A DNA stretch of 64,000 bases, taken from contig BSBM01000608.1 in assembly GCA_027924585.1 (NCBI GenBank), forward strand, positions 5,768,501-5,832,500, written 5' to 3'. Below are positions 10,767-20,298 of this stretch, piece by piece. The translations under genes and the position numbers were made by a program. This DNA is from Larix kaempferi. Taxonomy: Eukaryota > Streptophyta > Pinopsida > Pinales > Pinaceae. How positions within the stretch are numbered: position 1 is the first letter of the stretch; the number at the start of each line of letters is the position of its first letter. Under the pieces are notes generated by a model. The model made no database searches, was not told the origin of the DNA, and saw nothing but the letters and a program-made list of their open reading frames with translations.

Positions 10767-11502
10767 TGTTGGCTTGGTTTTGCAACCAAGCTTAGTGCAA
10801 TGGGCACCTGCTAACTAGTAGCAGCAGTTTCAATAGAAATAAATAACGAATTAATCTAAACTACGTTAACCATGGATCTATGAAGCAAATAATGGAAATA
10901 TTATGGAAAGTAAAAACGATTGACAATATATGAAAAAGATTTTTGTATTAAGAATAAGAGCAAGCAAATGCTTGCAATAGTAATACCTCCAAATGATGAA
11001 GATTGTTGAGTAGCTCCAAGGGTGAGCAGCTCCAAGCTCCAAAGGTCTCTTCTTCTCCAATGCTTCCTGGTTTGTGCAAGGCTCAAAAGGTGGGCAATGC
11101 TCAAAGGGGATTTTGGCAGCATGAGGATAGGATGATGGATGGATGGAAAGTGAGGAGCCCCTACCACCTTTTTATAGTTTTTGGTGGTGGGGAATACCAT
11201 TATGGTTTTGAGTAAACCAATGGTATTGACCAACATGGTTTAGGTACTTTTTCCCTCCTTTTTCCTTTTTTGAATATTTTGAATATTTTTATTCCCTTTT
11301 TAATATTTTTGGGAATTCTGGACCCTTTTTGAGGGTTTTTTATGTTTTTTGAGGAAAAATATTCATTTTGAGTGGAAAAAGGGGTGTATTAAGGTCTTTT
11401 GGTGACCTTTTGATGGCTTTAGAGGCTCCAATGGTGAAAAAGTGGACAAATGGGTCATGTGAATAAGGAAATGAGCTAGTGAGCACTTTTTGGGTGTTAA
11501 CA
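10767..11502 (-). repeat. T2 5' LTR (736 bp)
   Basis: It has the same length as 2414-3149, with 15 mismatches by hand count. On the + strand it begins TGTTGGCTTGG and ends GTGTTAACA. T1 integrase resumes just after it. Confidence 0.92.
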
Positions 11503-11989
11503 ACATCATATGCTATTTCCTGCATTATGGGCTTACTGCACGTCGACCAAAACCACCATCGGCTTTACCCCATTCCATTTAGTTCACGGTGTGGAATCTG
11601 TCCTCCCCATTGAATTCCAGATACCAACATTACAAATTTCCGTAGAACTTGTCCCTGATACTTCACTAATTGAAGAATGCTTACTTTTTTTAGAGCAGGC
11701 CGACGAAGATCGCTGCGCAACCCTCCAAACAATCGAAGCCACAAAGAACAGATCTAAACTTCATTACGATAAACATGTTCACCCACGAGCATTTAGTGAA
11801 GGAGACCTGGTACTTGTTTACGACCAAGCCCATGAAAAAACAGGCAAAGGAAAGTTCCAATCTATGTGGCAAGGCCCATATATCATACAGACTTGCCTTG
11901 GACATGGGGCATACATTTTGAACGACTCGGAAGGCAATCCCATGCGCAACCCCCATAACGGGTTGTACCTCAAAAGATTCTACCCATAA
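11503..11989 (+). pseudogene. T1 integrase, C-terminal part
   Basis: An open frame from 11510 to the stop at 11987 starts LFPALWAYCTSTKT and contains GFTPFHLVHGVESVLP, the standard end of the Ty3/gypsy integrase core. The C-terminal segment follows (GDLVLVYDQAH, GKGKFQSMWQGPYII, NGLYLKRFYP). It joins the part ending at 2413. This portion has no stop of its own, but the gene as a whole is dead. Confidence 0.9.
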
Positions 11990-12093
11990 AAAACTCTTGG
12001 ACACCATAGTCCATATTGTACAGTTTTTTAATTTATTTTTTCGCTGTAAACTTTCAAAACCTTACATTTTCATTTTTTCCTGCATGAACAAAG

Positions 12094-12522
12094 ATGGATA
12101 CTGTTCCACTCTACCACATCGGTTTTGCCGATGGCGCAAGTCGTTGGTCTCCAAATATTGCTTCAGCGACTTGGGTAATTTATTCCCCTTCACATGAGTT
12201 GATCCACCTTGACGGAGTGTGGATAGGTGCTGCCATAAACAACCAAGCTGAGTACGATGCCGTGACCGGTCTATTGGCCGCTGCTCTCCAAATGGACATA
12301 AGTCACCTTAATGTTTACCTGGACTCCCAACTCCTTGTTTCCCAACTCAACAACTATTTCCAGGTACGCGATCCCTGTCTATTTAGTAAATTTATGTGCA
12401 CTAAACAAATGATTCGACACTTTGAATCCATTTTGTTCACTCATGTCCCAAGAAATCAAAATGGTGTAGCAAACCAAATGGCTAACAACATTCTAGATTG
12501 GCACGTCAACCAACACATGTAG
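12094..12522 (+). CDS. T1 additional RNase H ORF downstream of integrase
   Basis: An intact frame of 142 residues starts MDTVPLYHIGFADGAS. It reads as an RNase H fold of the archaeal/plant type: first Asp in FADGAS (residues 11-16), Glu in NNQAEYDA (about 49-56), second Asp in YLDSQLLVSQLN (about 75-86), and a closing N-rich segment (NQNGVANQMAN, about 122-132). In active enzymes the last segment normally has an acidic residue (ADxLA); here it is Asn, which may mean loss of activity. A second RNase H is a known feature of Tat-lineage plant elements. Here it comes after integrase as a separate ORF, 105 bp past the integrase stop. In active elements it would degrade RNA in RNA/DNA hybrids during reverse transcription. 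Confidence 0.75.
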   Translation: MDTVPLYHIGFADGASRWSPNIASATWVIYSPSHELIHLDGVWIGAAINNQAEYDAVTGLLAAALQMDISHLNVYLDSQLLVSQLNNYFQVRDPCLFSKFMCTKQMIRHFESILFTHVPRNQNGVANQMANNILDWHVNQHM

Positions 12523-12589
12523 GACATCACGACATGCATTACATAGGCATCAAAAAATCAAATAAAACAAAATAAATATATCTTCATAA

Positions 12590-12765
12590 AATTGCATCCA
12601 TGTGCATAAACAAGTGCCTTCATGGGCATATAAAATCATAATATTGCATCCATGTGCATAACATGAGCCTCCACGGGCATACAAAAACCCAGACACATAT
12701 CATTGCATCCATGTGCAACAAAGACATAAAAGAAAATACAAGATGTGCATCCACGTGCATACATG
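12590..12765 (+). repeat. Degenerate 'gcatccatgtgcat' repeats
   Basis: The motif starts at 12594, 12646, 12705 and 12747, with uneven spacing (52, 59, 42 bp) and interleaved 'cc(a)cgggcat' variants. It lies between the RNase H ORF and the antisense ORF of T1. Confidence 0.6.
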
Positions 12766-12783
12766 ACTATATACCAAAAACGC

Positions 12784-12809
12784 ATATATATATATATATA
12801 TATATATAT
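12784..12809. repeat. (AT)13 microsatellite
   Basis: Thirteen uninterrupted AT units. Confidence 0.97.
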
Positions 12810-12942
12810 CATAAGCGTCACAATGTCAGAAGTGCCCTCAAAACCAAAATATACAAAAGGTACACCAGTCGTACAAAAAATGTGTATCAACAAAATACAT
12901 CCCCATATGCTCATCAGCATTTGGGGGCAGGTACCTGATAAC

Positions 12943-14276
12943 CTAATCATCATGATCACCAGGATCCTCTGGCTCCTTCGGATCATACTGATCCCGAGCC
13001 CTCCTCTCAGCCATCACCACAACTACTCTCAGCAGGATCGACCGCCACTCAAGGGGAGCATCGAAACAATGGTCAAGAACATGCCGATCTAGATCCCTCC
13101 AACCATCATTTGGTGCATCCACTAGTAACACCTCCAAGGTATCATGTACGTCCTCTAGGGCATCATCTCGCTAACGCACAACTCCTCGTACATGAGGCGG
13201 CAGTGCCGCTACCAGTGGAGGTACCATCATCATCATCCATCATCGACGTCCTATATGGTCCACTGGAGGCCTCGGACCAACATCTGCAATAACCCACAGT
13301 GAACCAAGTCAGTATCATATAAACATCTCTAGCTATACTCATAACAAAACATCTAAACATGATATAATAGAGAAACAAAAACAAATACATACCGTCTAAC
13401 CCCTAAGCCTGTCCCTGAGATCGAGGCATCTCAGGGTCTCCCCGAAAGTCCATACCCACATATGGATAGTCATCAATAACAACGGGCATCTGCTCCCACT
13501 GGTCATACATCTCCGACGAAAAAAACTGCCGAATGCTGCCACCACCACCCCGGGGAATCATCTCCCCCCACCACACCATCTGCGGCTCACTTCTCAGTCC
13601 CTCCCGAACCGGCACACGTGGCCGCAAGGTAGGTACCCACTCGAAAGAAACAATAGAGGAAAGAAGCATAACTGAACTCTCCTCCCTCCCGGCTAACCTT
13701 GTTCAGCTCCCGCCGAACACAGGCCAGAAACATGTACTCCCAAGAAAAATAGGTCCCTCTCAAGACACTGTGAACCAACATCATTTCCCCCCCAGAAAAA
13801 CGATGGGGTGCCTATGCACCAAGTACTCGCAAAACACAAGCCACCACTGCCTGCAGCTCCAGCTCCTGTAGATCTAAGATACTTAGTGCGCTTTTCTGCG
13901 CATGGGCTCCTGGAATGCAGAATCTCTCCAAGAGATCCTCAATATCCATACCAGCCAGAATCCTCGGCTGGGTGTCCCCTATCTCACCCAAACAGGGCAA
14001 GCCAGTAAGAAAGTACACATCAGTCAAGGTGATCTATAGTCACTCACCTTGCACCATGAAAGCCACCTCCTCCGGATCCCAGAAGTCAACGAACTTGTTC
14101 AGCAGATCTCTGACTGAATGCATGATAGGAATTTGAGTAAACTTTAGTATTCCGTTTAAAGCCAAGGCCGCTCGCACATCCGGGTCATAATAAATACTGC
14201 CCATCAGTCCCACATCAATCTCCCTCTCCCTCCATGACACCAGCAACCTCCTCAGCATCCTGCCAAAACACCACAA
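12943..14276 (-). pseudogene. Antisense plant-mobile-domain-like ORF in T1 (broken)
   Basis: The - strand holds four collinear pieces: 14276-14040, 14027-13812, 13784-13587 (one frame, separated by stops) and 13669-13403 (shifted frame). The pattern YYDPDVRAALALNG, then DLLNKFVDFWDPEEVAF, then LTDVYFLTGLPCLGE matches the usual run of plant mobile domain proteins (MAIN/PMD type): a helix, 'LxxxWxPE', then 'TLxDVxxLLGLPxxG'. Later text (SILDLQELELQAV, SWEYMFLACVRRELNK) fits the same family less strongly. Antisense extra ORFs with this domain downstream of pol are known in plant Ty3/gypsy elements. The assignment is by eye; a profile search would settle it. Confidence 0.6.
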
Positions 14277-14311
14277 ATTTTTTTAGAAAAATAAAACAAA
14301 ATTTTTTCCCT

Positions 14312-14610
14312 ACCCAAGCGATCTCCATCGCGACTTTTGGGCCCTTAGCTGCGATGAACATCGCGACTTTCAGCCTCACAGTCGTAATGAAAATTACGGG
14401 TATCAAACCTCACAACTGCGATGTTCATCACAGCTGTAAGCCCTCACAGTCGTGATGAGCATTACGACTGTCGGACCCACAGCCACGATGAACATCGCGG
14501 CTGTAAGGACCGACAGCTGCGATGAACATCGCGACTATCGGACCCACATCCACGATGCACATCGGGGCTGTCCAGCCCATACCCGTGATGTGCATCGCGG
14601 AAAAAGACTC
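14312..14610 (+). repeat. T1 33/34-bp minisatellite
   Basis: Nine units are anchored by 'catcgc' or close variants at 14326, 14359, 14392, 14426, 14460, 14493, 14527, 14560 and 14593 (spacing 33 or 34 bp). Most units hold a small palindrome of the type gcgatgaacatcgc. In the element's sense the translation includes DAHRGC and DVHRG, comparable with the RAAHRG repeats of T2, so the two arrays are related. Confidence 0.92.
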
Positions 14611-17365
14611 AAACCCGCGATATTTCGCATTGGCAAGCTAACATGGAATATTCGCAGCTTTTGAGACCCCAACGCTCAACAAAAGTAAATAATTTGAAAG
14701 GATAAGGCACATAGGATTACCTAAAACTCGCAGAATGAAAAATCGACTGTTGAATCTCCCACAAAATCAAGAAAATGCTCTAACCCAACTAAATTGCTCT
14801 GTGAAAGTCAACGGTGAAAATGACACTCATGACATTGGGTCCACTTGCTATTTATAGAATTTGACCATTTTTCAATCAGCCATTTCGGCATCATACGACG
14901 TTCGTTTTTTAAAACCGCTGGTACCATTGGAATTAGCACAGCGATAACTTCACTATAGTCCACTCCTTTTCTCATTTCCACTAGGTCTCGTTTTTAGGCA
15001 TATTTTGCATGCCCCTTGTCGCCTCAATTTGTGTGCCACATCGGTCGTGGTCCATTTTTGACGAGTCTTATACTACTAGATTTAGTTTTCCGTGCTTGTT
15101 ATGATGCTTGAGACCATTTCTTGCTCTCACCACTAGACACTTTTTACATGCCCCTCGTTGCCTCGATTTGCATGCCACATTAGCCACTGTCCATTTTTTA
15201 TGAGTCTTATGTCGTCGGTTTCAGTTTCCCGCACTCGTGATGATGCTTGAGACCATTTCTCGTTCTCACCACCAGATTTTTTGGGCACTTTTTACATGCC
15301 CCTCGTCGCCTCAATTTGCGTGCTACATTGGCCATGGTCCATTTTTAATGAGTCTTATATCGCCGGATTCAGTTTTCCACACTCATGATGATCCTAGAGA
15401 TCGTTTCTCACTCTCAACCCCATAATTTTTGGGCACTTTCTCATGTGCCCATCATCCCCTCGATTTGCGTGCCACATTGGCAGCCATTAGATTTTACAAA
15501 TTTTCACACCACAACTTATACATGGGCCCACCACTCCATCCATACTGCAATTATGGCATTGTTTTGCTACCATTCATCAACCCGCAAGGAGGCCCCATTA
15601 GTGTTCCCCCCTATCACCGTGTTTGATCCCCATACTTGCCCTTTGATTGAACACTTCCTCCTTGCCTCTCCATTACTTTTGTTCGGTATAATTTTATCCC
15701 TTTTTTCGAGCCGAGCAATTCCTTTACGAAAAAGGCACTTAGGGATTTTTTGTTAAGCTCTTTTATGACTCCTAAAACAATGAAAATATTGCTGAGCAAT
15801 CTTGCTTCCTTTCATGCTCGCTAAAAGTATCTGGAAGGGCGTCTACCTGGTATAAGTTTACCCCTTTTCCGGACCTTGTAGACTAATTACGAAAAAGGAA
15901 TACTCTAGTCACATCGGCTAGAAGAGTTCTCTATTCGCATTATTTTATGCTTTTTCGGGCCTTGGAGACTAACACATGAAAAAGAACACCATTGGAGTCT
16001 ACTTACTACTTTAAGACTCTGTAAAATTGAAAGCAACCACGAGCATGAACAGTCCTGGGCTTGGATAAATCCACAGGACAGTACCATTTTAGAGCACACT
16101 TTTATCCCTTATTGGAGCTCAATAAAACCACGAAGAAGGACCCAACGGTGCTTTTCGGCACCACAACAGATCATGTCCACTCATATGGTAGCTTCCCCAT
16201 TATGGTTGCCTTTGTTCAGAGTATTCTGTAGTATGTCAAACTGAGAGTCTCCCAATAACATCCATCAGCTTTTCCCCCCAGAGTCATTCCAGTCTACAAT
16301 ACATACCCTTGATCCCTTAAAGCTAATCCCCACACCTAAAAGTCAGTTTTCCATGATGCCAGGTCAACCACCATGTCATCATGCTCTGAACAAAGGAAGT
16401 TTGAAGTCCACCCACTATATGACCCCAATTATTCCCCATCCTCATAGATTCGCAGTCCTACCATCAGTACTATCACACTTTAGTTGTACACCTCGCACTC
16501 CTATCAAGGAAACATCATCGCCTTGGTAGTTGCTGGTCTCCCTCTGTCTATGCCAACCAATTCTATTCCAAAGGATAGACCCAGAGGACCCTATGCCTTG
16601 GACTCATCACCATTAGTGATGCGTGCCTATGAATCATTTTGAAAGGAGTCCTCAGTGCCTCTCCAAATAATTGTTTCTCACATGCTTGACTTCAACACCT
16701 TAATCACATCATTGAGACTTGTACAGGGTATCAGTCCTTTCAATTATTTGTTGAAGACCCCGGAATATCACCTGACTCTACCACATTTGAGAGTGCAACT
16801 GAGGAAACAACCAGTTACATATTCCCATGGATATTTGGGTTGCGCTTGGCGACAATTTTCAGATGTACCATATTTTTATACTCCCTCGAGTATATAGTTA
16901 TATATACTCCTCAGAAGTTGACTCACAGTTATTGAGTCCCTACAGATGTTGGACACCTTCAGCTCCAGTAGTTCATCAACCCTTCTGAAAACTTATTCAG
17001 AATGGTTGTTGCTCTTTTCCAGTGTATCAGTTATTGAGATCAGTCATGGTATGACCATGAGTACATCCCAGAATTGTGTCCCCTCTAGACCATTATGATG
17101 TACCAACAGATTTTTATGTATTATTCAGGTCCCCCTTCATGGGCTTAATTGTTATATGTATTGATACGAGAATGGGTATTCCCACCTCGTCCATAATCAT
17201 AGATTATTCCTCATTCACTTTGAGGCCATGTATTTTTTTCAGTTTTTGTAGCTTCCAAGGGACCATTGTTCCAGACTCCAATTGGTCTCTTCTCCTCTCC
17301 AAACCCCAGGAAAAAGACAAAATAAATATGATGTCTATCGGCCATACGATGAGCTCCTGCCCTCA
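14611..17365 (+). other. T1 3' untranslated region
   Basis: Non-coding. From about 14990 onwards it matches the - strand of T2 (5340 down to 3167) over most of its length. Scattered ORFs (for example 15385-15756) have no motif and are not conserved as proteins between the two copies. Confidence 0.75.
14990..15440 (+). repeat. T1 about 145-bp tandem repeat in the 3' UTR
   Basis: Units are anchored by 'atgatgcttg' at 15101 and 15240 and 'atgatcctag' at 15388 (spacing 139 and 148 bp). Each unit carries 'tttgcgtgccacat', 'ccatttttxxtgagtctta' and 'cagttttccxcactc'. Same family as 4875-5300. Confidence 0.85.
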
Positions 17366-17382
17366 CACATCAAGGGGCAATC
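17366..17382 (+). promoter_or_regulatory. T1 polypurine tract
   Basis: The sequence caaggggcaatc ends at 17382, directly before TGTTAACATCC of the 3' LTR. It is identical to the tract in T2. Confidence 0.8.
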
Positions 17383-18091
17383 TGTTAACATCCAAAAAGT
17401 GCTCACTAGCTCATTTCCTTATTCACATGACCCATTTGTCCACTTTTTCCCACCATTTGAGCCTCTAAAACCATCAAAAGGTCACCAAAAAGACCATAAT
17501 ACACCTTTTCCCCCTCAAAATATGTATTTTTCCTCAAAAAACACAAAAAACCCTAAAAAAGGGTCCAAAATTCCCAAAAAATATTAAAAGGGAATAAAAT
17601 TATAAAAAATTTTCAAAAAAGGAAAAAGAGAAAAAAAGAGACCTAAACCATGTTGGTTTCCTTAAAACCATAATGGTATTCCCCATCACCAAAAACTATA
17701 AAAAGGTGATAGGGGCTCCTCACTTTTGATCCATATTTCATCCTATCCTCATGCTGCCAAAATCCATCTTGAGCTTTGCCCATTTTTGAGCTTTTCCCAA
17801 CCATTGAAGCATTGGAGAAGAAGAGACCATTGGACATTGGAGCACCTCAACCTTGGAGCTTCCAAAAACTCACCATCCTCACCATTTGAGGTAATACAAA
17901 AGTTTTAATTTTTATTTACATGCTTATGAATCAATTTTGTTCATTGTTATCAATCTAGAATTCTTTATTTTACTGTTTACTGCCATTAATCTATAGTTCA
18001 TATTTGCTTATATACATTGCTTTATTTGAAACTGCTGCTACTAGTTATCAAGTGCATCCTTGCACATGCTTGGCTGAAAAACCAAGCAACA
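17383..18091 (+). repeat. T1 3' LTR (709 bp)
   Basis: It starts TGTTAACATCCAAAAAGTG and ends accaagcaaca. It is a diverged relative of the T2 LTRs read on the - strand. A TATA-like box (tataaaaa) is at 17697-17704. Confidence 0.88.
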
Positions 18092-18235
18092 ATAGAGCCA
18101 AAAAATGGTTATGTTGTAGAGCTCACTATTGCCTTGCATAGCTTCACTACCAAGTTAAGTACCGCTGAAGAAGCGCAACCGAACTCGGTCGACGAAAGTG
18201 GATCGGGGACGATCCACAAGTAAGTGTTAGGAGCC
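18092..18235 (+). pseudogene. D extra ORF, C-terminal end, plus 3' UTR
   Basis: The frame ending at the TAA 18221-18223 (ELTIALHSFTTKLSTAEEAQ to GTIHK) lines up with the end of C's extra ORF (QELTAKIAPQEEESS to ATFK). Both stop just before the LTR. The tract gtgttaggagcc before the LTR corresponds to gtgttagggtct in C. Confidence 0.65.
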
Positions 18236-19795
18236 TGTTGGGCATGGCCCAAGTTGGCACACTTTTGAAGAAGTATAGTTATGGCGTTTGCGCAGCTCGA
18301 ACTGCGAAGCTCAGATGGCATTGTTTTGTCGATAGCATAGTCCAAGGGTGCGAAGTCTGAGATGTGTACCAAGCAGTACGAAGTTGAGGCATGAAGTAGT
18401 CATGATGATGATGCACAGTGCTAACACAGTAGCTATTTTGGGTAAAGAGTATAAGGAAAGGCTGAGATGTGAAAACGACCTATTTTGGGTAAGTGACTCC
18501 AGGATTTCCAGTAGTTGGGTAAGGAGAAGAGTGGAGATAGAGGAAAGCGACCTATTAGAGAGAGTGGTAGAAAACCGTTAGAGGCTAAGCCATGGGTAGA
18601 CAACGAAAGCAAGGCTAAAGCGGGTGAAAAGTGATAGACCGTGATGCTGTTGTAACCATTTTATGATAACTGTGGTTGTTAGAAGGGTGTGTGAGCCACA
18701 AGTAACCCAGTAAGGCGGCCTAAAGCAAGTGGAGAAAGCTGTCGATGACAACAAGCAGGGTGGCAGGTAACTGCACCAGTTTTGGGGAAAATTAGGCTTT
18801 TTGATCCCATCATGTATTGTAACAAACGTGACCTAAGGGAACGATCTATATAAAGGGGAAATTTTGTAAGGGAAAGGGTTAATCTTGCTTGAGTATTTTT
18901 GAATATTGATCTCTATTGAGAGACTTATTATAAAAAGGCTATGCAGCTGCATGTGCAGAGACCTACTGAAGAGAGAAGAGAGTTTGCAGCTGAGTGTGCA
19001 GAATGGAACTATTGTACCCTTCCCATTGATAATATCACAAAAGTTCCTGTGGACACAGGTCACATCCTGGGGGTGAACCACGTTAAATCCTTGTGTTATG
19101 CGATTGAATATATGTTGCATCTGTGTATTTGATTTTGACGAATGGTTAAATTCTTGTTTATGAGTAAATGTCTTTTTGCTTTCATGTATATTCCCCAGAA
19201 GAATGAATGATAAGAATAATATTCTAAGTGCTGACTGCATATGAGTGAATGTTGGATGCAAGTATTTCTAAGTAATATGAATGTATAAGTTGATTGGGTA
19301 ACCACTTAAACCAGCAAAGTCTATATAGTGCGATTCCCTGAGTGCAACACCGGAAGTGTGCTGTTACAGTGTAGTTCGTCGTGTTGAATGAGTGTGTAAG
19401 GTTACAGTGTAAGATGCTTGTTGAATGTATAAACTTACACTAAGTAAAGTATAATTAAGTTGTGTGATTGCCGAAGAGGAAGCACAGTCCTCAATTGCAT
19501 TGTCCTGTTGCTAAGCGACCATCTCGTATCGCGTAGTCCCTGGATGTGCGATAGTCTAAGTGTTAACCACGAAGTAGGGGAAATTCACGCAGTCCACCAT
19601 TCTATTGAAGGGCGCATCACCCGGTTGTGGAAACTTGATTATGCAACCTCCCCATAACTTCACCTCAGGTGATACCTTAGTATGTTCATAGACTATTTCC
19701 AAAAGGGCCGGTGAAAAGGGTTTTTTTTGGTTCCCTGAACAGCGCAGAACCTGGGTCTATCTCATTGAACTTAAATAACATATATAGAGCCAACA
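18236..19795 (+). repeat. D 3' LTR (1560 bp)
   Basis: It starts TGTTGGGCATGG and ends gagccaaca. It matches 34750-36274 read on the - strand along its length, for example the TATA region at 18847-18854 and the stretch ccacgttaaat near 19078. The start is set by C's 5' LTR at 46342, where the target duplication abuts TGTTGGGCC. Confidence 0.85.
18847..18854 (+). promoter_or_regulatory. D LTR TATA box
   Basis: The sequence ctatataaagggg is conserved as ctataaaaggg in the C LTR (near 35705, - strand), as expected for the LTR promoter. Confidence 0.6.
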
Positions 19796-20298
19796 AGTTT
19801 ATAGCTTCCTTTTCAGTTTTGGTTGCACCTCTCCATGCCATAGCAGCCAACAACAAGGGGTTCCAGTGGGAAAAAAATGAGTAGAAATCCTTTGAGGAGA
19901 TAAAGAAAAATATCAGTGAAGCAATAGTTATCGCATTTCCTAACTTGTATAATCCTTTCAAATTGGAGATAGATGCAAGTGGGCATGATATGGGAGTGGT
20001 TTTTATGTAGGGAGGGAGGCCAATATGTTATTATTATGAAATGTTCTAGGGATATGTACTAAACTATCCTACATATGATTAGGATCTCTATTTCTTTGGT
20101 TCAAGATATTAAGAAATGGAAGAAATATTTGATGGGTAAGGAGGATTTCATTCACATTGATCACCAACCATTGTAGTTGTTCTAGGACTAGAGTAAGCTA
20201 CAACAAACACGACAGTACAAGTGGATGGGATTTTTACAACAAATCCATCTAATCATCAAATATAAGAAGGGAAATACAAACAAGCTAGAATACATGCT
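19796..20298 (+). pseudogene. F: Ty3/gypsy RNase H fragment
   Basis: The + strand reads the end of RT and RNase H of a gypsy element (GFQWEKNE, SFEEIKKNISEA, FKLEIDASGHDMGVVF, NYPTYD, IHIDHQPL, IIKYKKGNTNKLEYML). It is broken by stops, of which several are TAG at sites where Gln is usual (after KNE, after VVFM, after QPL), and by frameshifts. Both ends are cut by insertions: D's LTR on the left and G's LTR at 20299. F is the oldest layer visible. Confidence 0.85.

Larger units (their letters stand above)
2414..11502 (-). mobile_element. T2: gag-only LTR retrotransposon nested in T1
   Basis: Two direct 736-bp repeats (2414-3149 and 10767-11502) bound a 7.6-kb interior. On the - strand the order is 5' LTR, primer site, 33-bp minisatellite, leader, long gag with zinc knuckles, 3' untranslated region, polypurine tract, 3' LTR. 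I find no protease, RT, RNase H or integrase. The LTR, polypurine tract and last 2.2 kb match those of T1, so T2 is a non-autonomous member of T1's family. The LTRs differ at 15 of 736 positions by hand count. T2 interrupts T1's integrase between the codons for NWHM and the codons for LFPALWAY. The flanks are gcata (2409-2413) and tcata (11506-11510), the latter preceded by three extra bases. Confidence 0.88.
1..18091 (+). mobile_element. T1: Tat-like Ty3/gypsy retrotransposon, 5' end outside the window
   Basis: The window opens inside the pol gene. The order on the + strand is end of protease spacer, RT, RNase H, integrase (split by T2), a second RNase H ORF, an antisense ORF, a 33-bp minisatellite, a 3' untranslated region with about 145-bp tandem repeats, a polypurine tract and a 3' LTR at 17383-18091. 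The RT wording (FAWSYTEMP, KDNFPTPFIDQL, FMDGFSGYN, YRVMPFGLKN) is typical of the Tat/Athila branch. An extra RNase H and an antisense ORF downstream of pol are known traits of Tat elements. T1 is inserted in the 3' end of D, since D sequence resumes at 18092. Its left target duplication cannot be seen. Confidence 0.85.
18092..19795 (+). mobile_element. D: 3' end of a long-LTR Ty3/gypsy element
   Basis: Only the last 144 bp of interior and the 3' LTR remain in the window. The rest must lie left of T1, which is inserted in D. The same family is represented by C (34750-46342) on the other strand. It is inserted in element F, which resumes at 19796. Confidence 0.82.
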
